Notes: generated from the sequence alone by a model not told the origin. DNA of 64,000 nucleotides from Microbacterium hydrocarbonoxydans (GCF_000956475.1 NZ_JYJB01000009.1:1-64000); one strand, 5' to 3'; positions 52,120-60,355 are shown, counted from the first letter of the stretch. Program-made: numbers and translations.

Positions 52120-53651
52120 CAGTATGCCCCGCTCGGCTGCACCATGACCTTGGCGGTGCGCCACATGATCTGCAGGTCGTTGACGACAGACCAGTTCTCG
52201 ACGTACCGGAGGTCGAGGCGGACGCTCTCGTCCCACGAGAGATCGCTGCGGCCGGAGACCTGCCAGAGACCCGTGATGCCGGGCTTGATGTACAGGCGAC
52301 GGAACACGGTTCCGTCGTAGGCGGTGACCTCGCTGGGCAGCGGCGGGCGAGGCCCGACCACGCTCATGTCTCCGGTCAGCACGTTCCAGAACTGCGGCAG
52401 CTCGTCGAGCGACAGCTTGCGCAGCACGCGACCCACACGGGTCACACGCGGGTCGTCCTTCATCTTGAACAGCAGGCCGGCACCTTCGTTCTGCTCCTTG
52501 AGAGCGGTGAGCTGCTGCTCGGCATCCGTCTTCATGGAGCGGAACTTGACCATCTTGAACGTGCGCCCGTCGCGCCCCACCCGCTCCTGGAAGAAGAACA
52601 GCGGACCCGGGGAATCGAGCTTCACGAGCAGTGCGATCACCGGCGTCGCCAGGGCGATCGGGATCAGCGCGAGGGTCGCCACGACGACGTCGAGCGCACG
52701 CTTGAGAACGTGCCGACCGCCTTCGTACGTCGGGATCTGCACCTGGATCAGGGGCAGGCCCTCGACGGGGGCGAAGGAGATGCGGGGACCTGCGACGTCG
52801 GTCAGGCGACTGGAGAGTACGAGCTCGGCCGCCGTGCCCTCCAGCTGCCAGCTCAGCTTCTTGATGAACTCCGGGTCGCCGTCGGGCCGGCTCGCCACGA
52901 TGATCGTGTCGGCGCCGAGCTCCGCCGCGACGGATGCGACGGTGTTGACGTTGCCCAGCACGGGGAAACGCGCGCCGTCGATGTCGACGTCGCGAGCATT
53001 GCCGTCGAGGAGAGTGGCCCCGACCACCTGGTACCCGGAAGGGCCGATCGGATGCAGCGTGCTCACCACGTACTCGACGTCGTCTTTGTTGCCCACGACC
53101 AGGGTGCGTGAGGTGAACCGGCCGTTCACCCGCTGCGCGCCCAGCCAGTTGCGCCACGCCCACCGCGTGATCAGCAGTGCGAGCAGCCCGACAGGCAGCC
53201 CGACGAGCAGCACGAGCTGCAGGTGCTGCCAGGCCAGCAGCACCCCGATCATCGCGGTCATCCCGAATGCGAGACCGCTGGCGTGCACGACGCTGCGGTA
53301 CTCAGCGGCGCTGGCGCGGAAGAGAGCTGCATCCCGAGTGTGCAGCGCACTGAGCGTCAGGTACCAGAGTCCACCCAGCAGGATGCCGTCGCGCAGGGCC
53401 TCTTCCCCTGCGGCGCCGACGACCAGCTGGATCGCCGCTGTGATACCGACCGCGAAGAGGATGCCGACGGCATCCGTGATCCGCAGTCGCATCCGGTAGC
53501 GGCGCTCCCATTGGCGGCGCCGCTCGAGGGTGGCGGACACACGCGGCGCGATGGCCGGGCGCGGTGCCACCCTGGTGACCCGTGGTGCAGAGGCCGGCAG
53601 AAAGACCGAGCCCGTGCGAGCGATGCTGACAGCATCCTCGACGGAGGTCAT
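52119..53651 (-). CDS. Polyprenyl-phosphate glycosylphosphotransferase (WbaP/CpsE-like)
   Basis: A 510-residue protein and first gene of the operon. Four to five N-terminal helices, a CoA-binding-like central domain (TLVVGNKDDVEYVVSTLHPI) and a C-terminal bacterial sugar transferase domain are seen: KRALDVVVATLALIPIAL, FKMVKFRSMKTDAEQQ, LRKLSLDELPQFWNVLTGDM, SVVGPRPPLPSEV and YIKPGITGLWQVSGRSDLSW. It attaches the first sugar phosphate to undecaprenyl phosphate and so starts polysaccharide synthesis. Confidence 0.95.
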   Translation of the reverse strand: MTSVEDAVSIARTGSVFLPASAPRVTRVAPRPAIAPRVSATLERRRQWERRYRMRLRITDAVGILFAVGITAAIQLVVGAAGEEALRDGILLGGLWYLTLSALHTRDAALFRASAAEYRSVVHASGLAFGMTAMIGVLLAWQHLQLVLLVGLPVGLLALLITRWAWRNWLGAQRVNGRFTSRTLVVGNKDDVEYVVSTLHPIGPSGYQVVGATLLDGNARDVDIDGARFPVLGNVNTVASVAAELGADTIIVASRPDGDPEFIKKLSWQLEGTAAELVLSSRLTDVAGPRISFAPVEGLPLIQVQIPTYEGGRHVLKRALDVVVATLALIPIALATPVIALLVKLDSPGPLFFFQERVGRDGRTFKMVKFRSMKTDAEQQLTALKEQNEGAGLLFKMKDDPRVTRVGRVLRKLSLDELPQFWNVLTGDMSVVGPRPPLPSEVTAYDGTVFRRLYIKPGITGLWQVSGRSDLSWDESVRLDLRYVENWSVVNDLQIMWRTAKVMVQPSGAY

Positions 53652-53969
53652 GCCGACGCCTCACAGGCCGTCAATGTACGCAGAAATCCCCAGTGCGACA
53701 TAGTGTTCCCCAGTTGTTCCCCAGACCGAGAGCCCCACGCTCACGGCGTTCTGTCTGCACTCCGACCCCTCGGATCCTGCTGAGTTCTCGTGACCCCACG
53801 TCACAACTCGCCATCGCCGTCCCACACGGCGCGGTTTGCAGCAGGAACTGCAGACGAATCAACACTAGCCCAAATGGGAGGTGAACGGAAGGTATTTCCG
53901 CCGTCTGGATGAATGGAGTATTCCGGAACACCGACTTCGTCGCGGCCGACGCGCCGCTATTCTGACCCG
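53652..53969. promoter_or_regulatory. Divergent intergenic region with TGGGGA boxes
   Basis: About 318 bp without a gene. On the minus strand CTGGGGA occurs at 53687-53693, 53707-53713 and 53718-53724, ahead of the polysaccharide operon. TATTCT at 53958-53963 lies 6 nt before the GTG of the LtrA gene and is its likely -10 box. The rest is AT-richer, with a short CGGAA/TTCCG hairpin near 53888. Confidence 0.5.
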
Positions 53970-55154
53970 GTGACCGCTGAACGCACGACTCGACTCCGTC
54001 TCGTCCGCATGCTCCCGCGCGACCCCTCGCAACCGCATCGTGCCGCCAGTTCCCTCGAGCTGTTCTTCGATCTCGTGTTCGTCGTCGCGGTGAGCGCGGC
54101 ATCCGCGCAGCTGCACCATGCGCTGAGCCATGGCGACTTCGTGCACGGCATCACCTCCTACGCGATGCTGTTCTTCGCGATCTGGTGGGCCTGGATGAAC
54201 TTCACCTGGTTCGCGACCTCGTTCGACACGGACGACTGGCTGTACCGCCTGACGACCATCATCCAGATGGGCGGCGTACTGGTCCTCGCGGCGGGCGTCC
54301 CGCAGGCGTTCGAGGGGAACTTCACACTCCCCGTCATCGGGTACATCGTGATGCGCGTGGCCATGATCACGCAGTGGCTGCGAGCCAGTCGAGCCGCCGA
54401 AGGGCCGCTGCGCACCGCGGCCGTCCGCTATGCGGTCGGGATCGCGACGGTCCAGGTGCTCTGGATCGCGTTCCTGCTCATCCCGAGCGGGCCGCTGCAG
54501 CTCATCGCCTTCGTCGTCTTCGCTCTCATCGAGATCGGCGTTCCCGTCTTCGCGGAGTACCGCCACCAGACGCCCTGGCATCCGCACCACATCACGGAGC
54601 GCTACGGCCTGTTCACCCTCATCGTGCTGGGTGAGAGCCTGCTGGCCTCTGCGAACGCCATCATCAAGGCGATCGACGAGCTCGACGACGCCGAATCGCT
54701 CGCTCCGCTGATCGCCATCTCAGCCCTGACCCTCATCGTGACGGCGTCCCTGTGGTGGATCTACTTCTGGCCCCCGCACCACCGCGCTATCACGAGCTTC
54801 CGCAGGTCGCTGCGCTACGGATACAGCCATTACTTCGTCTTCGCCGCGGCCGCAGCGTTCTCCGCCGGCATCGAAGTGCAGCTCGACATGCTCACTCACG
54901 AGAGCCACATCTCGCCGACCGCCGCGTCGCTCACGGTCTCGATCCCGATCGCGCTGTTCCTGCTCGGCATCTGGTGGATCGCCATCCGCGACAACGCCGA
55001 TCGCATCGTGAACGCAGTGATGCCGATCGGCGTCGCGCTGGTGCTCCTCGACGCGTTCCTTCCGACGTCGATCGCGATCACCGCCCTCGTCATGGTGGCG
55101 ATCGTCGTCGTCCTGGTCTGGCGTCAGCCCACCGGAGACGAGGGCGCGGATTAG
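53970..55154 (+). CDS. ltrA: Low temperature requirement protein A (LtrA) family membrane protein
   Basis: A 394-residue membrane protein when started at GTG 53970. SSLELFFDLVFVVAVSAASA and FAIWWAWMNFTWFATSFDTD are diagnostic of LtrA; TERYGLFTLIVLGESLLAS and WWIYFWPPHH follow, with about twelve helices in all. The function of the family is unknown beyond low-temperature growth in Listeria. GTG 53970 is preferred because a TATTCT box ends 6 nt upstream (leaderless); an in-frame ATG at 53913 would place the promoter within the gene. Confidence 0.9.
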   Translation: MTAERTTRLRLVRMLPRDPSQPHRAASSLELFFDLVFVVAVSAASAQLHHALSHGDFVHGITSYAMLFFAIWWAWMNFTWFATSFDTDDWLYRLTTIIQMGGVLVLAAGVPQAFEGNFTLPVIGYIVMRVAMITQWLRASRAAEGPLRTAAVRYAVGIATVQVLWIAFLLIPSGPLQLIAFVVFALIEIGVPVFAEYRHQTPWHPHHITERYGLFTLIVLGESLLASANAIIKAIDELDDAESLAPLIAISALTLIVTASLWWIYFWPPHHRAITSFRRSLRYGYSHYFVFAAAAAFSAGIEVQLDMLTHESHISPTAASLTVSIPIALFLLGIWWIAIRDNADRIVNAVMPIGVALVLLDAFLPTSIAITALVMVAIVVVLVWRQPTGDEGAD

Positions 55155-55164
55155 CCTTGCGCCG

Positions 55165-55779
55165 TCAGGCCGAGGCGAGGATCAGGCCCTCGCATTCCCG
55201 GCGCAGGCGTTCGACCGCGTCGACGTCTCCTCGGACGAAGCGGATCAGCGCGTGCTGGAACATGCCGTCGACCAGCGCGTAGGCGAGGGGCGGGGTCAAG
55301 GTGCTCGGCCGCCCCGCAAGCTCCGCGTGACGCGTGAGAATCGACCACACCATCTTCTCGAGCAGCTCGTCGATGCGCACGATCGTCTCCCCGAAGCCGG
55401 TCCCGAACAGGGCCTGATTGCGCAAGTCGTACCAGAGCCTGTGCATCGACGACTCGTCACGCAGCGTCCTCGACATCTCCTCCGCCACGCGGGAGGCGAG
55501 CTCATCGCAGCTCAGCGACGTGGCGACGGCTTCGTCGTAGCGGCGTGCGCACTCGGACTTGAACAGCCAGACGGATTCGGCGATGAGGTCGTCTTTGTCG
55601 GAGAAGTAGTAGTGCAGGGAACCATGCGACAGCTCGGAGTGCTTGGCGATCTCGCGCAGGCCTGTGTTGGCGAAACCGCGCTGGGCGATGGTCGAGCTGG
55701 CGGAGAGCGCGAGCATCTGCCGGCGCTGCGCGAACTTGTCGACGCTGCCTCGCGCGGCACGCTGGTCGGCTGTCGTCAT
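55165..55779 (-). CDS. TetR-family transcriptional regulator
   Basis: A 204-residue regulator. The N-terminal HTH reads GFANTGLREIAKHSELSHGS followed by LHYYFSDKDDLI. The ligand domain is helical. ATG 55779 follows GGGAGGC. It probably controls itself and the divergent dioxygenase/Tat genes through the inverted repeat at 55840-55875. The ligand is unknown; aromatic compounds would fit the dioxygenase-like target. Confidence 0.9.
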   Translation of the reverse strand: MTTADQRAARGSVDKFAQRRQMLALSASSTIAQRGFANTGLREIAKHSELSHGSLHYYFSDKDDLIAESVWLFKSECARRYDEAVATSLSCDELASRVAEEMSRTLRDESSMHRLWYDLRNQALFGTGFGETIVRIDELLEKMVWSILTRHAELAGRPSTLTPPLAYALVDGMFQHALIRFVRGDVDAVERLRRECEGLILASA

Positions 55780-55839
55780 CGCGTGCCTCCCATCGACATG
55801 CTCACCCTGCCGCGATCTTAGCGCTGATGATCCTCTTTT

Positions 55840-55875
55840 TGGACAGTCGTCAGGAAGAATCTTGACAAGTGTCCA
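55840..55875. promoter_or_regulatory. Probable TetR operator overlapping a TTGACA box
   Basis: TGGACAGTCGTCA and TGACAAGTGTCCA form an inverted repeat (11 of 13 matching) separated by 10 nt. A TTGACA (55862-55867), 17 nt and a TGCAAT (55885-55890) form a rightward promoter within and beside it. A TAAGAT on the other strand near 55815 may serve the TetR gene. Confidence 0.65.
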
Positions 55876-55890
55876 GAATACTGGTGCAAT

Positions 55891-56052
55891 TAAAGGGTAG
55901 ATCGAGAGCCCGGATCCCCAGTCCGGGAATGCCGATCTACGCGCTTCGTTCGCGGTCCCCAGTCGTGAACCCAGCAGCACGGCCACCGCGATTCGATCCC
56001 GTGGTCGCGACATCACAGAGAAGAGCGGATGCTTCGGCACCCGCTCTTCTCT
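55891..56052 (+). ncRNA. Candidate small RNA or transcription attenuator
   Basis: The stretch runs from a rightward promoter to a strong terminator and has no convincing reading frame. It begins with a nested hairpin: GTAGATCG/CGATCTAC (55897-55904, 55933-55940) around CCCGGA/TCCGGG. A second pairing, GGCCAC/GTGGTC, lies near 55981-56005. It could be an independent sRNA or the attenuated leader of the dioxygenase operon 106 nt downstream. Confidence 0.45.
56017..56052 (+). terminator. Strong terminator with UUCG tetraloop
   Basis: AGAGAAGAGCGG-a-TGC-TTCG-GCA-c-CCGCTCTTCTCT followed by GCTTTC: a perfect 12-bp outer stem, one mismatch, and a 3-bp stem closed by TTCG. Confidence 0.85.
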
Positions 56053-56065
56053 GCTTTCGGCTTCA

Positions 56066-56080
56066 TGGAAAGCGCTTAGG
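56066..56080. promoter_or_regulatory. Possible LacI-type half-palindromic operator
   Basis: TGGAAAGCGCTTAGG, with AAGCGCTT at its centre, resembles LacI-family sites. It lies just after the terminator and before the dioxygenase gene. The evidence is weak. Confidence 0.25.
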
Positions 56081-56157
56081 CGAGTCAAAGGCTCCTGATG
56101 GTCGGCTCGGTGAGCCTGGTATGCAACACCAGCCGTTCTCACGCGAGGAGCCAGAAC

Positions 56158-57144
56158 ATGAGCCGCATCCCAGAGCCGACCCAGACCCCCGAGGGGCCCG
56201 CCTACGAAGGCCGCCTGCTCGACCACCCGCATGAGGAGGTGGTCGATCAGGGCGCGCCCTTCGACATCCGCACCCTGCTCAGCCGTCGCGGGGTGCTCGG
56301 TCTCGCCGGCCTCGGGGTTGGTGCCGTGGTCCTTGCAGCCTGCGCTCCGATCTCCTCGAACGGCTCGGCGGCTACGACGAGCGACAGCAGTGACACGAGT
56401 GATTCGAGCACCACCACCACGACCTCCGGCGAGATTCCCGATGAGACCGCCGGGCCTTATCCGGGGGACGGATCCAACGGCCCTGACGTGCTCGAGGAAT
56501 CCGGGATCGTCCGAAAGGACATCACCACCTCGATCGATGGGGCGGCCGCCGCCGAGGGGGTGCTCCTGGCCTTCGAGTTCCAGGTGCTCGACGCGGCGAA
56601 CGGCGATGCGCCTTTCGAGGGTGTCGCCGTCTACGCCTGGCACTGCACCGCCCAGGGCGAGTACTCCATGTACTCCTCGGGGCTCGAGGACGTCACCTAC
56701 CTGCGGGGAGTGCAGGTGGCGGATGCCGAGGGCAGGGTCTCGTTCACCTCGATCTACCCCGGCTGCTATTCGGGCCGCTGGCCCCACATCCACTTCGAGA
56801 TCTACCCCGACGTCGACTCGATCACGGACTCGAGCAATGCGATCGCGACCTCGCAGATGGCGATGCCCGAGGACTCGAGCAACGAGGTATACGCACTGTC
56901 AGGCTACGACGGCTCGGCGCAGAACCTCTCGCAGATCACTCTGGCGAGCGACAACGTCTTCGGCGACGACTCCGCCGCGTCGCAGCTCGCGACGATTTCG
57001 GGAGACCCGACCGGCGGATACGCGGCCACTCTCGTCGTCCGCGTCGACACGACGACCACTCCGACCGCGGGATCCGCGCCCTCCGGGGGCGCCGGCGGCG
57101 GCCAGGGCGGACCTGACGCCGGCGGCCAGCCCCCGGCCAACTGA
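56158..57144 (+). CDS. Tat-exported intradiol-dioxygenase-like lipoprotein
   Basis: A 328-residue protein. LLSRRGVLGLAGLGVGAVVL with following AAC is a twin-arginine signal ending in a lipobox (VLAAC). A Ser/Thr linker leads to an intradiol dioxygenase-type beta fold: ETAGPYPGDG, VAVYAWHCTAQGEYSMY, SIYPGCYSGRWPHIHFEIY with the His-x-His and Tyr ligands expected for non-haem iron. The C-terminus is Gly/Pro-rich. ATG 56158 follows GAGGAG. It sits directly before tatA-tatC-tatB and is the likely client of that translocase. Substrate unknown. Confidence 0.88.
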   Translation: MSRIPEPTQTPEGPAYEGRLLDHPHEEVVDQGAPFDIRTLLSRRGVLGLAGLGVGAVVLAACAPISSNGSAATTSDSSDTSDSSTTTTTSGEIPDETAGPYPGDGSNGPDVLEESGIVRKDITTSIDGAAAAEGVLLAFEFQVLDAANGDAPFEGVAVYAWHCTAQGEYSMYSSGLEDVTYLRGVQVADAEGRVSFTSIYPGCYSGRWPHIHFEIYPDVDSITDSSNAIATSQMAMPEDSSNEVYALSGYDGSAQNLSQITLASDNVFGDDSAASQLATISGDPTGGYAATLVVRVDTTTTPTAGSAPSGGAGGGQGGPDAGGQPPAN

Positions 57145-57164
57145 CAGCACGGAAGGACAGACCA

Positions 57165-57419
57165 ATGCTTCAGAACCTCACAGGGTGGCACGCCCTGATC
57201 ATCCTCGCCATCATCGTTCTCATCTTCGGCGCCGCGAAGCTCCCGGCGCTCGCGAGGAGCGTCGGGCAATCGGTCCGCATCCTCCGTGCGGAGGCCGCGG
57301 AGCACGTCGAGACGGTCCCCGCATCGGCCTCACCGCGATCGGAGCAGACGGATGCCCCGGCTCCCGTCCGGCCCGAGACACCGGATGCCCCACGTCCGGT
57401 GCTGAACGTCGCGGAGTAG
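57165..57419 (+). CDS. tatA: Twin-arginine translocase subunit TatA
   Basis: An 84-residue protein: GWHALIILAIIVLIFGAAKL (membrane helix plus the FGxxKLP hinge), PALARSVGQSVRIL amphipathic helix, and a Pro/Ala acidic tail. It forms the Tat pore. It is 20 nt after the dioxygenase gene and 4 nt before tatC. Confidence 0.93.
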   Translation: MLQNLTGWHALIILAIIVLIFGAAKLPALARSVGQSVRILRAEAAEHVETVPASASPRSEQTDAPAPVRPETPDAPRPVLNVAE

Positions 57420-57423
57420 ACCC

Positions 57424-58179
57424 ATGACCGCTCTGGCCCCGCCCGGGACGACCAGGATGCCGCTGTCGTCGCACCTCCGGGAGGCGCGGACCCGCGCCTC
57501 CCGCGCGGCGGTCGCCCTCGTGGCCGGCGTCGCGATCGGGTACCTGCTCGCGGAGGGCGTCCTCGAGGTGCTGCGCGCTCCGATCGCGGCGCTCGCCGAA
57601 TCGCGGGATGCCAGCCTGAACTACGACAGCATCACCGGCGCATTCGACCTGAAGCTCAAGATCGCGCTGTTCACCGGGGTCGCGCTGTCGAGTCCTGTGT
57701 GGCTGTACGAGCTCTTCGCGTTCCTCGCCCCGGGGCTGAGCACGCGAGAGAAGAAGTACACGTTCGGGTTCCTGGGCGCCGCACTTCCGCTGTTCGCCGC
57801 AGGGTGCGCGACCGGCTTCCTGCTGTTCCCGCACATGGTCGAACTGCTCGCGGGCTTCGCCTCCACGGAGGACAGCACCCTCCTGCAGGCCTCCTATTAC
57901 GTGGACTTCGTGCTGAAGATCGTGATCGCCACCGGTATCGCGTTCGTGCTGCCCGTGTTCGTCGTGATGCTCAATCTCCTCGGCGTCCTCCCCGCGCGAT
58001 CCATCGCCCGCAGCTGGCGCGGCGTGGTCGTCCTGATCGTGCTGTTCAGCGCCATGGTGACGCCCGCGGCAGATGTGCTGTCGATGTTCCTCATCGCCGT
58101 CCCGATGGCGCTGCTCTTCGGCGCGGCACTGCTGATCTCCTGGTTGCACGACCGGCGGATCGCCGGACGGGAGAGCTGA
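57424..58179 (+). CDS. tatC: Twin-arginine translocase subunit TatC
   Basis: A 251-residue protein with six helices. The N-terminal MPLSSHLREARTRASRAAVA is the signal-recognition region; the usual Glu is present (HLREAR). YELFAFLAPGLSTREKKYTF, PVFVVMLNLLGVLPARSI and FSAMVTPAADVLSMFLIAVP are family blocks. TatC binds the twin-arginine signal with TatB. Confidence 0.95.
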   Translation: MTALAPPGTTRMPLSSHLREARTRASRAAVALVAGVAIGYLLAEGVLEVLRAPIAALAESRDASLNYDSITGAFDLKLKIALFTGVALSSPVWLYELFAFLAPGLSTREKKYTFGFLGAALPLFAAGCATGFLLFPHMVELLAGFASTEDSTLLQASYYVDFVLKIVIATGIAFVLPVFVVMLNLLGVLPARSIARSWRGVVVLIVLFSAMVTPAADVLSMFLIAVPMALLFGAALLISWLHDRRIAGRES

Positions 58180-58180
58180 G

Positions 58181-58612
58181 ATGTTCGGGCTCACGATCGA
58201 GAAGCTCTTCGTGGTGGCGGTGCTCGCGGCGATCGTCATCGGGCCGCAGCGTCTGCCCGACTGCGCGGCCTGGCTGGGCGCCCTGGTGCGGCGGATGACG
58301 CTGCTGGCTGTCGACGCGCGGCAGCGCGTGACGGAGGAGACGGACGCCGTGGACTGGCATGCACTCGACCCGCGGCAGTATGACCCTCGCCGCATCATCC
58401 GCGAGGCGTGGGCGGACGCCGAGCTGGTGGCGGGCGCCGAGACGGGGGCGGACGCCGAGTTGGGGGCGGACGCCGAGATTGCGGTGGGCGACGAGATTGC
58501 GGTGGAGGGCAGAACCGGCGAGGTCGTCGCCGGCGCCATGCCTGCCGGGCGCTGGGTGGTCGCCGGCTCGTCGGCCCATCCGCGACGAGTGTGGGTGCCC
58601 GCCGAGGAGTGA
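58181..58612 (+). CDS. tatB: Twin-arginine translocase subunit TatB
   Basis: A 143-residue protein. MFGLTIEKLFVVAVLAAIVI followed by GPQRLPD is the TatB/TatA-type helix and hinge (GPxxLP). An amphipathic helix follows, then a tail with short Gly/Ala/Glu repeats (GADAELGADAEIAVGDEIAV) from imperfect GC-rich DNA repeats. It starts 1 nt after the tatC stop. The complete A-C-B set next to one client hints at a dedicated Tat system. Confidence 0.85.
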   Translation: MFGLTIEKLFVVAVLAAIVIGPQRLPDCAAWLGALVRRMTLLAVDARQRVTEETDAVDWHALDPRQYDPRRIIREAWADAELVAGAETGADAELGADAEIAVGDEIAVEGRTGEVVAGAMPAGRWVVAGSSAHPRRVWVPAEE

Positions 58613-58790
58613 CTCCTGGCCGAGAGGTCCAGTCTGCTAGAGTAGATGAGCTACGTGTGTGCCTTGCCCTCTCGGCCGCCCACGTCGCCACTGATCAGGG
58701 CCATTCCGGACCGCGTGCATCGACGCGCGCGGCATCCGCTCTTGATCTCACATCTTGCGAGGCGCGCCGACGTGCGCCCGCCACACAGCA
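58613..58790 (+). promoter_or_regulatory. Leader/promoter region before the small unknown gene
   Basis: A TAGAGT -10-like box (58638-58643) lies between perfect 10-bp inverted arms GGCCGAGAGG (58618-58627) and CCTCTCGGCC (58668-58677). If used, it gives an untranslated leader of about 140 nt; no ribosome site precedes the ATG. Confidence 0.35.
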
Positions 58791-59087
58791 ATGAGCACCA
58801 CCATGAGCATGACCACCATCCCCCCGTCCGATCCCCTGTCCTGGAAGCAGGCCGACGTCGACGTGCACGTCGCGACCCGCGACGGCGAGTTCGCCGGCTT
58901 CGTCGAATTCGACGGATCCATCCACCTCGTCCGCGACCAGCACGGCACGCACCTCGGATCCTTCCCGGCCCTCGATGACGCGCGTCTCGCCCTCGAGGCC
59001 GCGCACGAACCCGCAGCCCGCACCTCGGGCTTTCCGCTCTCGCTTCCGCGAGCCCTGCGTCGGCGTCCGAGGCGCGTCCGCGCCTGA
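58791..59087 (+). CDS. Small conserved-looking protein of unknown function
   Basis: A 98-residue protein started at ATG 58791 (alternative ATG 58803). The middle reads WKQADVDVHVATRDGEFAGF, VEFDGSIHLVRDQHGTHLGS and FPALDDARLALEAAH, a compact alpha/beta pattern. A basic C-terminus (LPRALRRRPRRVRA) may bind nucleic acid. I do not recognise the family. The start lacks a ribosome site. Confidence 0.6.
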   Translation: MSTTMSMTTIPPSDPLSWKQADVDVHVATRDGEFAGFVEFDGSIHLVRDQHGTHLGSFPALDDARLALEAAHEPAARTSGFPLSLPRALRRRPRRVRA

Positions 59088-59227
59088 CGATCCGAGCGCA
59101 CCTGGCAGACCCCTGGCAGTGCGGTTCGTATGCCGTGCGGCGCATGCACCCAGGGCTACCCTGAGTTAAGCGAACGGCATCCGCCCTTGGCTTCCACAGC
59201 TCAAGGGCTCCCGATCGACAGGAGAAC

Positions 59228-60346
59228 ATCATCTCCATCACTCAGGTCGATAAGACCGTCGCAACTCTCGGGCCGGTGCGCCAGACCTATTCCGGCAATG
59301 CCGAGTTCCCGCCGATGGCCCAGGCCTACAAGCAGGTCTCGCAGGTCGTCAAGGAGACGGGACTGCTGCAGCGCGCCCGTTGGTTCTACCTGGTCGTCGG
59401 CGCGGGCATCGTCCTCGCGCTGGGTGGAGCCGTCACCGGCTTCATCCTCCTCGGCGACAGCTGGTTCCAGCTGCTGATCGCCGGCGCACTCGGCATCATC
59501 TTCACGCAGATCGCCTTCCTCTCGCACGAGGCCGCGCATCGGCAGATCCTCAGCACGGGCCCCGCGAACTTCCGGCTCGCCCGCATCCTCGCGGGCAGCA
59601 TCGGCATGAGCTACTCCTGGTGGGACTCCAAGCACACCAAGCACCACGGCAACCCGAACCAGGTCGGCAAAGACCCGGACATCCAGGTCGACACGATCTC
59701 GTTCCTCGAGACGGATGCCGCGCAGTCGCGGGGTCTGATCCGGCTGATCACGCGCAAGCAGGGGTGGCTGTTCTTCCCCCTCCTCACGCTGGAGGGGCTG
59801 AACCTGCACTACATCGGCCTGAAGCACCTTCTCACGAAGAAGAACGTCAAGGGGCGCTGGACCGAGCTCGGCATCATCGCCCTGCGCTTCGCGATCATCT
59901 TGATCCCGGTCTTCATGATGCTGCCGCTGGGTATGGCGTTCGCGTTCATGGGCGTGCAGCTGGCCGTGTTCGGCGTCTACATGGGCGCCTCCTTCGCACC
60001 GAACCACAAGGGCATGCCGATCATCGATCCGAACGCGCGCCTGGACTTCTTCTCGAAGCAGGTCCGCACCTCGCGCAACATCCGCGGCGGCTGGTGGGCG
60101 ACGACGCTCATGGGCGGGCTCAACTACCAGGTCGAGCACCACCTGTTCCCGAGCATGCCGCGCCCGCACCTCGCCAAGGCCCGCGAGATCGTGCGCGACT
60201 ACTGCGCCGCGAACGACGTGCCGTACACCGAGACGAGCCTCGGCCGTTCGTACGCGATCGTGATCGCCTACCTCAACCGCGTGGGCCTGGCTGCGGGTGC
60301 CGATCCCTTCGACTGCCCCGCTGTGGCGCAGTTCGGTCGCGCCTAG
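59228..60346 (+). CDS. Membrane fatty acid desaturase, apparent ATC start
   Basis: About 372 residues. Three His boxes are present: SHEAAHRQ, SKHTKHHGNPN and QVEHHLFPSMPRPH, which hold the di-iron centre; four or more membrane helices surround them. It desaturates acyl chains of membrane lipids. AGGAGA (59220-59225) lies just upstream of in-frame ATC codons at 59228 and 59231, and no ATG, GTG, TTG or CTG is in frame between the upstream stop (59162) and GTG 59276. Starting at GTG 59276 would give 356 residues without a ribosome site. A TACCCT box lies near 59156. Confidence 0.85.
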   Translation: MISITQVDKTVATLGPVRQTYSGNAEFPPMAQAYKQVSQVVKETGLLQRARWFYLVVGAGIVLALGGAVTGFILLGDSWFQLLIAGALGIIFTQIAFLSHEAAHRQILSTGPANFRLARILAGSIGMSYSWWDSKHTKHHGNPNQVGKDPDIQVDTISFLETDAAQSRGLIRLITRKQGWLFFPLLTLEGLNLHYIGLKHLLTKKNVKGRWTELGIIALRFAIILIPVFMMLPLGMAFAFMGVQLAVFGVYMGASFAPNHKGMPIIDPNARLDFFSKQVRTSRNIRGGWWATTLMGGLNYQVEHHLFPSMPRPHLAKAREIVRDYCAANDVPYTETSLGRSYAIVIAYLNRVGLAAGADPFDCPAVAQFGRA

Positions 60347-60355
60347 CAGCCCCGC

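Noticed and set aside
55891..56010. A possible tRNA, because of the nested GTAGATCG hairpin and a TTCGATC loop-like string
   Set aside because: The T-arm-like stem does not pair, no acceptor stem with the right spacing closes it, and no anticodon arm can be drawn.
55869..56234. A plus-strand reading frame through the region between TetR and the dioxygenase
   Set aside because: It starts inside the operator/promoter, has no ribosome site, reads through a strong terminator hairpin, and shows no family pattern.
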